Positions 33,062-44,900 of a DNA stretch of 64,000 bases are shown one piece after another; the stretch's first letter is position 1, and every line of letters starts with the position of its first letter. The notes under the pieces are model-generated. The model searched no databases. It was not told the origin of the DNA and saw only the letters and a program-made list of their open reading frames with translations. The DNA lies in the NCBI RefSeq assembly GCF_037042905.1, contig NW_026974141.1, positions 3,898,001 to 3,962,000 of the forward strand, in the 5' to 3' direction. The stretch comes from Lytechinus pictus (Eukaryota > Echinodermata > Echinoidea > Temnopleuroida > Toxopneustidae). The position numbers and the translations under genes are program-made.

Positions 33062-33407
33062 CAGGGGCGGATCCAGGATTTTTCGAAAAGGGGGGGGGGC
33101 ACATTTTCCCGAGGAAAAATTTGACAAGCAAAACAAAAAAAAAAGGAATAAAGGGTATTAACAAAAAATTAATGTGATTTCGTCCACGGAAAAAATCTGA
33201 CATGCAAACAAAAATTAGGTTTTAACCACACAATTAGGGGATTTTTTTCTACGAAAAAAAATTGACAAGAAAAACTAGGTCTTCACATCCAAATGTGGGG
33301 GCACATTTCTGTTTTTACAGCATTTTTAAATTACAAATTCTAATTGTGCCTCTCAAAAGAGGGGAACGGGCCGGCTGTGCCCCCCCCCCCCCCTGGATCC
33401 ACCAGTG
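33062..33407. mobile_element. hAT-type MITE 3
   Basis: Termini CAGGGGCGGATCCAGG and CCTGGATCCACCAGTG are flanked by 8-bp duplications cgaatgac (33054-33061, 33408-33415). It has a left G run and a right C run. Confidence 0.9.
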
Positions 33408-33437
33408 CGAATGACAGAGTGAAGATGTCTAGATACA

Positions 33438-33463
33438 AAGAGAGAGAGAGAGAGAGAGAGAGG
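33438..33463. repeat. AG microsatellite
   Basis: (AG)n of about thirteen units. Confidence 0.85.
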
Positions 33464-33609
33464 ATTTGTACGCTTTTCCTATTTGCATGATCAATTTTGG
33501 AAGACAAATTTAGAATGCTTCGCATCCAACCCAATAAAAATAATTGCTTGCTTAGACAGCCAAGGACATGAAGGAGACGGTAGTATGATATTTTTTCTTC
33601 AGTCTTTTT

Positions 33610-33750
33610 TGTTTCTATTTCTCTTGAGGGAACTCCCGTAGGAACTCGCAAAGCAGCGTTCCGCCGCATTAACGCCAAACTGATATCATAACCAATGACA
33701 GATGAAACGTTTTACGTCGAGGTTAATCAGCCATAGTGGCTGACCGTTAA
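33610..33750. mobile_element. SINE body fragment, uninterrupted version
   Basis: 'cccgtaggaactcgcaaagc', 'taacgccaaactg', 'ataaccaat' and 'ttttacgtcgag' match the SINE body at 26.36-26.67 kb. It lacks the hairpin insertion there, so it serves as the empty site. No tRNA-like head is seen. Confidence 0.6.
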
Positions 33751-34201
33751 AGTATCTGTATCATATCTTTGCATAATCTTAGAGTTTTATGGTTGCATTC
33801 TCAATTTCGGTATATTCAATTACTTTTTTTTTCTTTAAGAAATTGATTTTCCATTGAGAAGGAAGCATGCCACGCCCTCATCTTAACGGCGGATGCAAAC
33901 ATCATTCACATTTTTTCCCCTTCTTTCATACTTTTATACAAACATTTGTTAGATTTTGACATAATATTTAGGAAATGATATCATATTTCACCCTTACCTC
34001 TTTTTACTCCAATTATTATGGCCCATCACTCTTCTTTCTCACTCCCTCTCATCTTCCTGTTCTTTTTTTTATAAAGAAATTAGAAAAGAAAAATAAATTA
34101 TTCTTCAACTTCTTTCCCCTCTTATTTTTCCTTTGTCGTCTCTATCTCCTTTTCCTCGCATTCCTTTCTTCACATCTCAAGCTCCCTTTCTCCTCTCTTT
34201 G

Positions 34202-34685
34202 TTAAAGGGGAAGTTCACCCTGAAGAAAAGTTTGTTGTAAATGATTAAAAATATGTTGAAGGTTTGAGGAAATCCATTAAAGATTAAGAAAGTTACTAGA
34301 ATGTAAAGTTTTGGATCTGTGACGTCATGAACGAGCAGCTGCTCCATACGTTATGTTTTATAAAATGCATAAATGCCCATTTTTTAATGGTTCGTGGTGA
34401 CTTATTTTTTGTTTTCTTCTTAGGAACAGGTGTGAAATAATTTATCTATAGACATACTGAAGGTACAGTAATAAACATTTTTAATTTTCTGAGAAAATGA
34501 CATTTGATTGATTTTCACCATACGCTATGTAGAAAAGCTGCTCGCATATGACGTCACAAATCAAATAATGAAAAACTTTTTTTTAATTCTTTGGTGGATT
34601 TTTCTCAAACCTTTGGCAATATTTGTTACTATGTTTTCTGCTATTTTTACAATCAACTTTTTGTCAGGGTGAACGTCCCCTTTAA
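34202..34685. mobile_element. TTAA fold-back MITE, second family (BB), copy 1
   Basis: Termini AGGGGAAGTTCACCCTGA and GGGTGAACGTCCCCT are bounded by TTAA. The arms also share 'tgacgtcat' and its neighbours. A pyrimidine-rich stretch lies on each side. Confidence 0.85.
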
Positions 34686-34842
34686 ATCTCGCCATCTTCT
34701 TAATTTTTCTTCTCTCCTTTGTTTCTTTTTCTTTAGGATTATACTCTCTGTCTCCATTTATATTTTCATCTGTCTCTGTCTCCTTTCTCCTATATATTTC
34801 TCTCTCATTCCGCCTTCTACCCACTAATCAATAGATTGTTCG

Positions 34843-35112
34843 GGCGTCGTGGTCTAGTGGTCATGACACCTTTCAATCCGAGGGTCGTGGGTTCGATTCC
34901 AAGTCATCGTCTGTTTTCCTTCAGCGATTTATCTACCCGCATTGTGCTGCACTCAACCCAGGTGAAGTGAATGGGTACCCAGTATAGGAAGAAATTCCTC
35001 GAATGCTTATAGCGCTATAATAACGACAGCGCAGCTTAAGCCGGGGTAATGATAGCAGTGCTCGGGCAAAAAGCGCTTTATAAATTCAACTATTGTTATC
35101 ATTATTATAGAG
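34843..35112 (+). mobile_element. tRNA-derived SINE, full length
   Basis: The head 'cgtggtctagtggtcatgac' (A box) and GGTTCGATTCC (B box, 34890-34900) have tRNA spacing. The body is 'cactcaacccaggtgaagtg', 'atgggtaccc', 'gggtaatgatagcagtgctc', 'aaagcgctttata', and the tail is ATT-rich. It would be transcribed by Pol III and mobilised by a partner LINE. Confidence 0.85.
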
Positions 35113-35617
35113 ATATCAACAAAACTTTATATAGCATATAAATAACAAAAAAAAGTAGTCTTGTCATTTTATTCTGATAATTGATTATAGGAATATCAGG
35201 TTAAATAAAAGATGGTTCCAGGTAAAAGAAACCTAATCAATGCCTTAAAAATGCAGATAATATCAATTTCCCAGTATAAAATGAAAAGAACAGAAATGCC
35301 ATGCCGACATCCAATACTATCATTCACTCAGTACTTACCACCATTTTGGTATTTTCGTATTAAATTCAATTCATGCAATGCAAAGAGAATACATTTATGA
35401 TATCATTTGTTAATATACATTTCTTATATTTCATTCATTCTTCATTATTATTCATTTTTCATATCAAAATTTGTATTTTAAACATCATTTGACATACTAT
35501 TTATATAATAGGGATAATAGCATGTTTTCCCTCATGAAACTAATGCACCATCCATCACAATACACAAGGTATATATGCATATCATAGCTGTAGTGTACTA
35601 AATAATAAAAAAGGGTG
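35113..35617. other. Intergenic, nothing recognised
   Basis: AT-rich sequence with no open frame or repeat I can place. Confidence 0.35.
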
Positions 35618-35827
35618 AGTTGCAAGAAAATATTTGATATCAGTTGCATTGCAGATATTCTGTTTCAATTTTACAATAGTAGATCAATTCTAGCTGTAGC
35701 CAATCAGATCACGATCCTTGTCGTAAGAAGCATATTTAAAATCAATCGCAAATTTACAATTAATTGCAAGGCATATTGATTAATGGACCAAAAATAGACT
35801 TGTAATTGATCGCAAGTTTCGTGCAAC
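35618..35827. mobile_element. Fold-back MITE family V, copy 1
   Basis: Ends 'gttgcaagaaaatattt' and 'gatcgcaagtttcgtgcaac'. Inside, 'caattttacaat' and 'caattctagctgtagccaat' match copy 2 at 37.5 kb in reverse orientation. Confidence 0.65.
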
Positions 35828-36900
35828 ACTCCATAAGATTTGAATGCTAAAAAGTATACGTGACAACTACGTCTATTTCCATGTGATTTAAGTAATTCAA
35901 TCCAATTTCCAATCAATCATGCTTGTTCCGAGCACAAGGTTTCCATGTAGCATCAATTGGTATTTAATGAAAGCAATATTTAATAAATCACTGACCACTT
36001 AATGAAGTTATGCAAATAACATATATTATACTACAAATTAGAACGATACGACTCATATTCATGCGTGATATAGATGTACATTGCTAATATATGAGTTAAT
36101 GAATGTAACAGGATTGTGAATTTACAAGATATGAAGATGGTGATGTTACTGAGAGTTCACTGGTGAAAAGCTTCCATGATAAGCATATCAATTTGATTTA
36201 AACTAAATGAATTGTTTGAGGGCATTTGGGGGATTGTTTCGGGTTGAAAGGGTGGGAATCGGGCATTTTGGGGTGTATGATGAGGGTGCTTGGTGGTCAA
36301 AGGAATGCAGTAGCCTAATGTTTGGGTGTTTGGGGGTATATTGGGTGTCAAAATAAGGGAGTGGTGTTTGACTAGTACCTTGGACAATACCATGGATGAT
36401 GGCATTTAAAGATAAAAAACGTATTAGCCACCTCTACTTGATGTCTGATGAAGAATTTGGACTGGAACATATGTGAAAATGCCCCGGTATATACAGCATT
36501 AGAACATGGACGGCCAAGGACTCTTCCGTACAAATTAATAGACTAAAATATCAACAATGAATCAAGTGATGAGCTCTCTACCACATCAAAGGGGAGGATA
36601 TTCAATTTGTTAATTCAACTTTAGTTAATTTCCTGTCTATCATAAGCCATAAATGTATGCCATGTCATCATGACGTGGTCAGGGATTTATCGAGTATTGA
36701 TTGTATTTAAAGCTTATACAGCAACCCTAATCGTAATTTCATTAGGTCCGTTTTGGGTAGGAGCATGTTAGGTATAGGTAATTGGGTTGAATATTGATTA
36801 ACTTACTGCATAATGAAATATTCCATTAATAATTTTATGAGATAGTATTGAATGGAAGTTGCAATGTATGTTGTTACACAAGGGGCTAACCTACGCTGTA
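35828..36900. other. Intergenic, no gene seen
   Basis: AT-rich DNA with a G-rich stretch at 36,210-36,360 (gggcatttggggg-type imperfect repeats). No coding signal. Confidence 0.35.
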
Positions 36901-36906
36901 CATGCA

Positions 36907-37041
36907 GGGATGTAGTCAAAGCCGGCCTCAGGGAGAAATTTTGCCGGCCTCGGCCCAAGTCAGGTCATCAAAGTCTATGGGAGAATATTTTTCCTTGTAG
37001 TGGTGCCGTGACTCTGAAGAGCCGGCCATGACTACATCCAT
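36907..37041. mobile_element. Short fold-back MITE, 'gatgtagtca' ends
   Basis: 'ggatgtagtcaaagccggcc' pairs with 'gccggccatgactacatcc'. The interior has 'ccggcctcggccc'. It is about 135 bp with no coding capacity. Confidence 0.75.
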
Positions 37042-37106
37042 GCTATGAATCTATAGCTTGATTAGAAACGAAACTTTGAATAGGCCAACCACTGTGTACA
37101 ACAATC

Positions 37107-37382
37107 CTGGGCCCCGTCTTACAAAGAGTTCCGATTGATCCGATCAATCGCAACTATGGAAAGCCAGCAACATCAACATCTATTATGCATGTTTATTCAA
37201 AATATTTTTTAACTATGATGTATATTATTCATGCATTGTTTGCTTAAAAAATCACTGTGCTTCTCTTTGTTTACAAAGGACATTGTGCCAGTATCCTGTA
37301 GAAAAAGTTATGACACTGATGGATTTCCATAGAGTTACGATTGATTGGATCAATCGTAACTCTTTGTAAGACAGACCCCAGG
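37107..37382. mobile_element. Fold-back MITE family N, copy 3
   Basis: The arms are 'gggccccgtcttacaaagag' and 'aactctttgtaagacagacc'. The interior is nearly the same as copy 2. Confidence 0.85.
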
Positions 37383-37495
37383 TAAACAATATGGCCGATG
37401 ACAGTGTGTATATTGTTCATTAGACTGCGGTAGATGATAATACTTCGGGAAGAGGGGGAGTGTTTCTCAAAGACTTAAGAATGACTTATGGGGCG

Positions 37496-37702
37496 CTGCA
37501 AGAAACTTGCGATCAATAGCAAGTCTATATTGGGTCCCCAAATAAATTGTAACACTTGCAATTAATTACAAATTTGCATTCGATTGCCAATCTGCTCCTT
37601 GAAACAATCGAGTGTAATCTCAATTGCTACAGCTAAAATTGACCTATCAATTGTAAAATTGCAACCGAATATTTGCAATTGATTGTAAATATTATCTTGT
37701 AA
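37496..37702. mobile_element. Fold-back MITE family V, copy 2
   Basis: Ends 'ctgcaagaaacttgcgatca' and 'gattgtaaatattatcttgt'. It contains 'cgattgccaatctgctcc' and 'caattgctacagctaaaatt'. Confidence 0.65.
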
Positions 37703-40255
37703 CAATAAGAACATATGTACTGCATATATGCATATATATAATATGTTTTCAATGACCGTTTAATCAAGTGTGGTGCCAATTTAGGGATCTGATGATTTTA
37801 GGGATTTGAAATCCCTTTTATAACCAATAACACGATCATAAAACAATAATGGAGGCAATGTTGGCAAAAAATTGTTCTTTGGAGACATATGAACTTGGAT
37901 AAATGATTTGATATATTTGTTAAATATCCAACAACAAAATATCTTCACTTGTAAAATAACAAATAAGCAATTTCGCCACATAAAAAAAACATTCCTGTCC
38001 TTTCATAAAGGACATTATATATTTGAATTTCTTATGCAAATGGGATTTTATTTGACACTGGATAATAAACTATGTTTGCCTGGATAATAATGAAAAAAAC
38101 AACACCTATTTTACAAAATAAATTTCATCAACATGGAATAACACTTCATAAATCCATACAAAGTCTATTTGCTGAATATTACACTGTACAATGCACATCA
38201 TCATGTACAATTGGTCAATTATTACAGAATACTCTCTTTTTCATAAATCTTTGGCCTGATTCATCAATAACAAACCAAGACTGATAATCATCAAGGTTCT
38301 TGGAATTTGCTTGACTATTTCCTCTTAATTATTACCCCTAATTATTCTATCATAAAACATCTTCTTGCTTTGCATTATGCCACTTACTATAGACTTGGAT
38401 ACTTAAATTGCATAAAAAAGTTCTCCAATGAAGGACAGAAAATAAAACCCGATTGTCCAATCAAGTGCTGGTACATTACTTTTCAAAAGGATTTACATTA
38501 GAACAAGCTACTTTGTATCTATAGGTGACAAAAAGGTTAACCAATGATTTAAAAAAATAATTATTGAGTCTGTTAATGTATACCTTTTACCTGATAACTA
38601 GTATCCATTTGATTCCTTGTTCTGGTTATCCCAATTTCATTATTCAAAATCTACAAATATATACTCTATATTACAACATGTCAATATATTTCTAAATCAA
38701 GTTTTTGTCACAAGGGAAAAGACTAATAGAATGCCATAAATCAGCTTTACAAAATTATGCATAACTGATGATTTCATCTTTAAAGCAATTATCAAAATTT
38801 GGTTTCTTGAATTTCTATTACATAAAAATTGAAAGACATTTTCATTACCCAACAATTCTGAGCATGTTCAAAGATAATCGTAGAATGAAACTATAAAATC
38901 TTCTGCTTGGAACCTAAAAATTGTGTAAAAGCAAATGCATTATGCTTGACATCTGGTTTAATATGTCACATTAACATGACTTATTGAAAGTAAGTTCCAC
39001 AGGGATCAGTACTTGGTCCTTTTTTTGTTTTTCGTTTTTTTCTTTGCTTGTCTATAAGACCAAAGTGCACATAACTCTGCTATACTGGTCAAATATCTTG
39101 GACCAAATTCAATCTAATAGTAAAGTACTAATGTTGTATAACTATTTTGTTGCTTTTTGGTTTCATTTTCTGCTTATGGCGATAAAATAAACCCACCTTA
39201 TTTTGGCATTTACTAACGAAAAATATTTGCCTTATTTTATATCAACTGACAGTATCAAACTCCATTCTGGTTTGAAAGAAAAAAATATCATGATGTAGAT
39301 TACAATACTTCTATGATTCGAACTCATAGTTTAAATATCATACTCCAGAAATTAAATCCATATAAATGTATTAACTGCTCAATCACCAAGACATTCATTA
39401 CTTTTTCAGATTAGATCTGGGTCTATAACTTACTGAGTTGCTTTACTATAACGGTTGTGACCTAGGATGACACTTACAAAACCAGGATAAGGTAAATTGG
39501 AAGTAGATGACATTTAATGACTCATTTCAGATCAAATTTGCAGTACATGTAATTATAAAATTTAAATCTGTTTAACAATATTATTGCTTAAAGTTTACTT
39601 CAGGTTTGGATTAACAGATTATTCTCCCCTACATAAACAGACTCAGTATCTACAACTGATGCAGAGGAGCTCGGGGATAATGAAACGGGATATAGAAATT
39701 AAGATGTGAAAAAGATGAAATCAATTCATGTCACATCAAAATAACAGTTCCTTAAAAGGTAGCAGGCTGAGAATTATAACTTATACAAAGCTTTGCCAAA
39801 TTTTTATATAAAAAATGGCAAGATGCAGAATAAACGACGGGATCATCAATTTTACCACCAAGTCCTGTAAATTCTAAGCAATCATAAATTGAATACATGG
39901 ACTACACCACAATATATCAATACACAATCATCCAGTCTCTTGGTTGAATCATAGATTCCATAGAGATATTTGAATAGTGAGAATATTACCTCTAACATTT
40001 AATCAATGTCTTTTCTTCACCCACAAAATACCAAGTAGAGCCATACACTATATGATTTCTATAAATTCTAAAATGTTCCATTGCAAGCAGTTTGAAGTAT
40101 AAATATTCATCTCCACATGTCTGACTTTCATTCGATTATATAGGTCTATTCGCCTATACCGATGGCCAACATGATATTTTTTCCCAACAAATAGAAACTA
40201 CATGATAATATATAACACAATATACATGAAGAACTGTTTATGTTCAATATCATAT
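37703..40255. other. AT-rich region downstream of Tollip
   Basis: This is 2.5 kb of AT-rich sequence that looks single-copy. It lies 3' of Tollip on the minus strand and could include a long 3' UTR; I could not fix a poly(A) site. No open frame stands out. Confidence 0.35.
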
Positions 40256-40847
40256 TTAAAGGAGAATGAAACCCTTGAAATCAGCTGAATCCATATCAAA
40301 GAGAAAAATCAAAGAAACATATTGTTGAAAGTTTGAGGAAGATTGAATGAATAATAAAAAAGTTATGAGCATTTGAATATTGAGATCACTAATGCCATGT
40401 AGATCCTCCCATTGGCAATGCGACCAAGATCTGTGATGTCACACACGTACAACTCCCTCATTACTTTAGTACTTATTTCACTTATATTCTCACTTTTATA
40501 GAGTCTATCACAAGGTGAGATGTTCTTTTTATGAGAGGACAAATACAGAGGTTTCACAATATTATATCATTGATGAATCGTTTGTCATATGATTAGAATG
40601 AGCAAAAAGATATGTTTTGGGGTATATTTTCAGTGTCCAAAAGGGGAGAGTTGTTCATCTATGACATCATAGATCTTGGTCGCATTGCCAATGGGAGGAT
40701 CTCCATAGCATTAGTGATCTCGACATTCAAATGCTCATAACTCTTCTATTGCTAGTCCTATTTTACTCAAACTTTTGTTGATGTTATTCTTTGATTTTTC
40801 TGCTTTCACAAAAGCTAACTTGCTCCAAGAGTTTCATTCTCCTTTAA
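40256..40847 (-). mobile_element. TTAA fold-back MITE, copy 3, reverse orientation
   Basis: Core 40260-40843 is bounded by TTAA. It matches copies 1, 2 and 4 reversed, with a few substitutions such as 'gtccaaaaggggagag'. Confidence 0.9.
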
Positions 40848-41180
40848 AATCTGGAATGGATATCTTGTACTTTATACAGTTTAATGATTTTGCTGGTTCA
40901 CTTAAGGTAAATTGGTTCATATCATTATCAACCAACTTTTTCACAGTGAATATACATGCACGGGGCTAAAAACACATTTTCATTACCGCAAAATTTTCAT
41001 AAGAGTGATATGGTGAAGATATGAAAAATATATGAAAAAACTTGTGCAGAGTTCATCAGGGCACAGTTACAATTGTTCCAATCAATCTTAACTGTAAAAA
41101 TCCCTTGATTTCTTCATCCATGAAATGTACACAATGTATGAACACAGACTGCTCAATAAAGACAACTTAGATTCATTAAT
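40848..41180. other. Intergenic, nothing recognised
   Basis: AT-rich sequence between two transposable elements, with no feature I can support. Confidence 0.35.
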
Positions 41181-41188
41181 ACTGTAGA

Positions 41189-41526
41189 CACTGGCGGATC
41201 AAGGGGGGGGGGGGGGCAAAGCCGGCCGTGCCCCCCCCACCCGTTTTGAGAAGCAAAATAAAAATTTGTAATGTAAAAATGTTGTTAAAACAGAAGTGTG
41301 CCCCCTCCCCCCCTTTTTAAATTGAAGACCTTTTTTTTCCTTTTTTTTTGCTTGGCAAATTTTTTCGGGCACGAAATATCCTTAATTTTAGGTTAAAAAC
41401 CCCTTTTTGTTTTCCTTGTCAAATTTTTTCCGGGACAAAATATCCTTAATTTTTTTTTGCTTGTCAAATTTCTCCTTGTAAAAATGTGCCCCCCCCCCCT
41501 TCTGGAAATTCCTGGATCCGTCCCTG
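41189..41526. mobile_element. hAT-type MITE 4
   Basis: Termini CACTGGCGGATCAAGG and CCTGGATCCGTCCCTG are flanked by perfect 8-bp duplications actgtaga (41181-41188, 41527-41534). G runs on the left and C runs on the right. The interior resembles MITE 3 (33.06 kb) in 'aaatttgaca'-type words. Confidence 0.9.
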
Positions 41527-41996
41527 ACTGTAGAGTGCTTCAAACAGATAAGATGTAGACTGGGAGTTGGCTTCACGGGCTCTCAATAGTCAAGTCTGAT
41601 TGGATGTATCTCTGCACTTTGTGAGAAGGGGTCCAGGTAATGTAAATCATTTCTGTAAATTACATTCGATTGTAACTCTTCAAAGGGCCTATTTTGGTAA
41701 TATACTCAGATTCTATAACTATACCTTCCAATAAAGAAATGATTCTCTATGTACATGTACAGTTTAAACAGAATGTTATACTAACAAACCTGGAAGATTG
41801 CCTCAGGCATGACTGACATAGGAACAAGCAATGTATACAAACTCTTGCCCAATAGTAATAAGCAAGTGAATGCAATAGCTCATAACATTCTGAAGGAAGA
41901 GATGTGTATAAATCTTAATAAATTACTAAACTGGTTTTTCGATAAAACAGATCTAGAAATCATTTTGATATATAAATGAATGAAAGATTTCTCTCC

Positions 41997-44900
41997 TCAT
42001 GTCATCTGCAGCAATGAGTCGATCGTTGCGTCCTTATTGCCCCCGTTGGCCTCGAGCACGGATCGTATGACCTCTGAGTCCGTCCCGGGGAACATCTCCT
42101 GCAGAGCCTGGAGGTCGGCCTGTGTGATCTGGGGAGGCTGAGAGGGCTGCGGCACTTGCTGTGCGTGTGGCGGTTGCTGGGGAGGGTACGCTGTAAAAAG
42201 ATTTTGAAAAAGGAAAAGAACGGGAAAGTGTTTTTAAGTAATAATTAAGATTTCTATCATTCTTCTTGGGCAATTCCATAAAATGATCAACCTTTTTGTA
42301 CGTCGACCCCCATTTTTCTCAAGTCTTACTTCACTTTATAAACTAACCAAGTTTTATAAACTAACCAAGTCATGGTCCTTTGAGAACATCAAAGACTGTC
42401 AAAAGAACAAGAAATCAGAGACAGACAATTTCATGAACGTCTCACATATTAGGGGTCAGACGTACATATTTTATGGAATTGTCCCCTGGACAGGTTAATA
42501 GATTGCAAATTACAAGGGAAGTTCATTATGTTTTGAGAAGGCTGCTTGTATTGAGTTCGAGGTGGCTAGGCAGAGGGGAAAGGTGACCGAAGAAGACACA
42601 GAAGCAAGTGGTGGAAGAGAGTAGGAGAGTTGGGTTGAGGGAGGAGTTCCATGAGTAGAGTAAAGTGGAGGAAGGGAGTTACATGTAGGATGATATCTGT
42701 GAGTGTGAGGTGAATCTGGCCACACTACTAGTCGGAGATTAAACCAGACTTAACACTTGGATTACTTCAACTACAAACACTTTGGCCCGTATTCTGAAGT
42801 CGGGTTTAACTTAAACTCTAGTTTAAAGTTGTGGTTTAAGTATGGATAGTCAATAGTTACATAAATTACTGATGGTAGAGATATCATATTTCAGCTCATT
42901 TGGCTCTCAAATCATTCATAATTGTCTAGGAAGTATAAATAGATGATTGTCTTCACCATCGATGAATCAGGAAAGAGCACAGTAACCATAAGAAACATAC
43001 AACTTAATAAAAATTTTGACACTTTTGGCTTCCCGTGATTTTAACACAGAGTTAGACCATGGTCTAAGTTAAACCTGACTTCAGAATACGGGCCAGGGTG
43101 TATCAATTACAAAATTCTAATATCAGAAACAATACATGCACTTTGGTCAATAGAAAATGAAAACAATATGCCTTGGTACAGCTTAACTGGTTGCATTTTA
43201 CCTGTAAAAAGTTCTTCCGTTCATTAAATATCTTTGTTCCTCCTGACCACCCTCAACAAAAGTTAATACAGCTAATCATTCAAGCTTGAATGTCCCATGG
43301 CACTTATATCTGTTGAGAAATATACATTTTCCAGACTATACCACACGATATGTGGAGCGTTGTGGTACAGTGGATTAGTCTCCGGACTTTTAAACAGAGG
43401 GTCGTGGGTTCAAATCCCAGCCATGGCATAATTTCCTTCAGCAAGGAATTCATCCACTGTGTGCTGCACTCGACCCAAGTGATGTAAATGGGTACCGGCA
43501 GGAAGTAATTCTTCAAAAAGCTGTGTGCGCCTTAATCGGTTGCCTAGCTTAGCCAGGGTAATGATAATAGCTGGGCCTTTTTTATAGCTCCATGAGCACC
43601 GAAAGTCGAACCTGTGCACTATAATAGGCACCATTTTTATTATTACCAAGGTATTAAATGAGTACTAAGGAATCTAATGTACTTTGCTCAGCAGTGAGAA
43701 TTATAATAGTCAAATTCATGCCTAGCTGGCAAGGAAAAATACTGAGGCTTTTTTTTTTTTTTTTTTTTTTTTGAGGGGGTGGTTTCATACAATTCTTTCT
43801 CCCCATTCATTTTGCTCTGCAAAGTGAGATACTTCTCAGGGAATGGCGAATGAGCATACTTTGCATGTGGATAGAACTCAAATATTACAACAAACGTTTT
43901 ACTTCCAAACTCAATGAGATAAAAGACAATTGCACCAATGAGAATAAAATGAAGTCATAGTATTTACCGGCAACTGGAGCAGCAACAGGTGTATATCCAT
44001 ATGTCGTTGGCATGACGACTGGAACTTGACCTCCGTAAATGACCTGCTGTGGAGCTTGGTACATCATCGGCATCACTGGCACTTGCTAAGATGGAGAAAA
44101 ATATAAAGTATAAATTTTTGATGGAATGCTACACTATTAAACAAACACTAAAATTTACTGGCATAAATATCTGAAATGATCAGACTCGTGTAACATTTTA
44201 ATAAGAACTAGAAATGATTAAGTCTGAAATGATACTTACTCCTGGAATCAAATCTACTTTACTAAATCTATAGAGTAAAGTCAAATAAGAGAAATTATGA
44301 AAATTGGCTTTAAAATTGAATGAGGAGTTAGCACCTCATAATATACTTACTAACTCTATTTCAATATGATAAAAATTACCATAAATACAATACTTGTTCC
44401 GTCCCTAAATTCCATTATCCAGTAGCAGTCAGTCGGTCATCTCTTTATGCGTTTAAATCAACTGGTCCTTGGATATGGAATTCCCTCCCTCCCAATATCA
44501 TTCCAGCACGAACGTTATTGCATTTAAAGCCAAACTACAAAGTTCATTCATAACTACATATGCCAAATAATCACATAATTAATGTTCACACCTTTTCCTG
44601 AACCCCCATTCTCTGTAGGTTTAATTTTAATGTCTATTTTCTACTGTGTTTTACATTTTCATGTTCTGCTGTTACAATGGGTGAAGATAGCAAATGTACA
44701 AAGTCTTACATTATCTCATCAAGCAATTTATGCAAATGGGTAGGCGAGTCTTAGGGCCCTATCGCATAAGCGTTACCATTATGGTAGCTGTGCTATCCAA
44801 TTGGTACGTTCCATTGAGTCCCTGATTTTGATTGGCTGTTGAGCCTCGTTTCAATAATGGCAAAGGTACTTTTGTAACAGGCCCAGCTGCCCAGACATTG

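Noticed and set aside
34843-34910. Functional tRNA genes at 26.8, 34.85, 43.36 and 60.18 kb
   Set aside because: A and B boxes are present but the cloverleaf is incomplete and a shared non-tRNA body with ATT tail follows, so these are SINEs.
35704-36405. Minus-strand frames of 70-82 residues
   Set aside because: Short, lie over a MITE and a T/G-rich stretch, and show no protein-like pattern.
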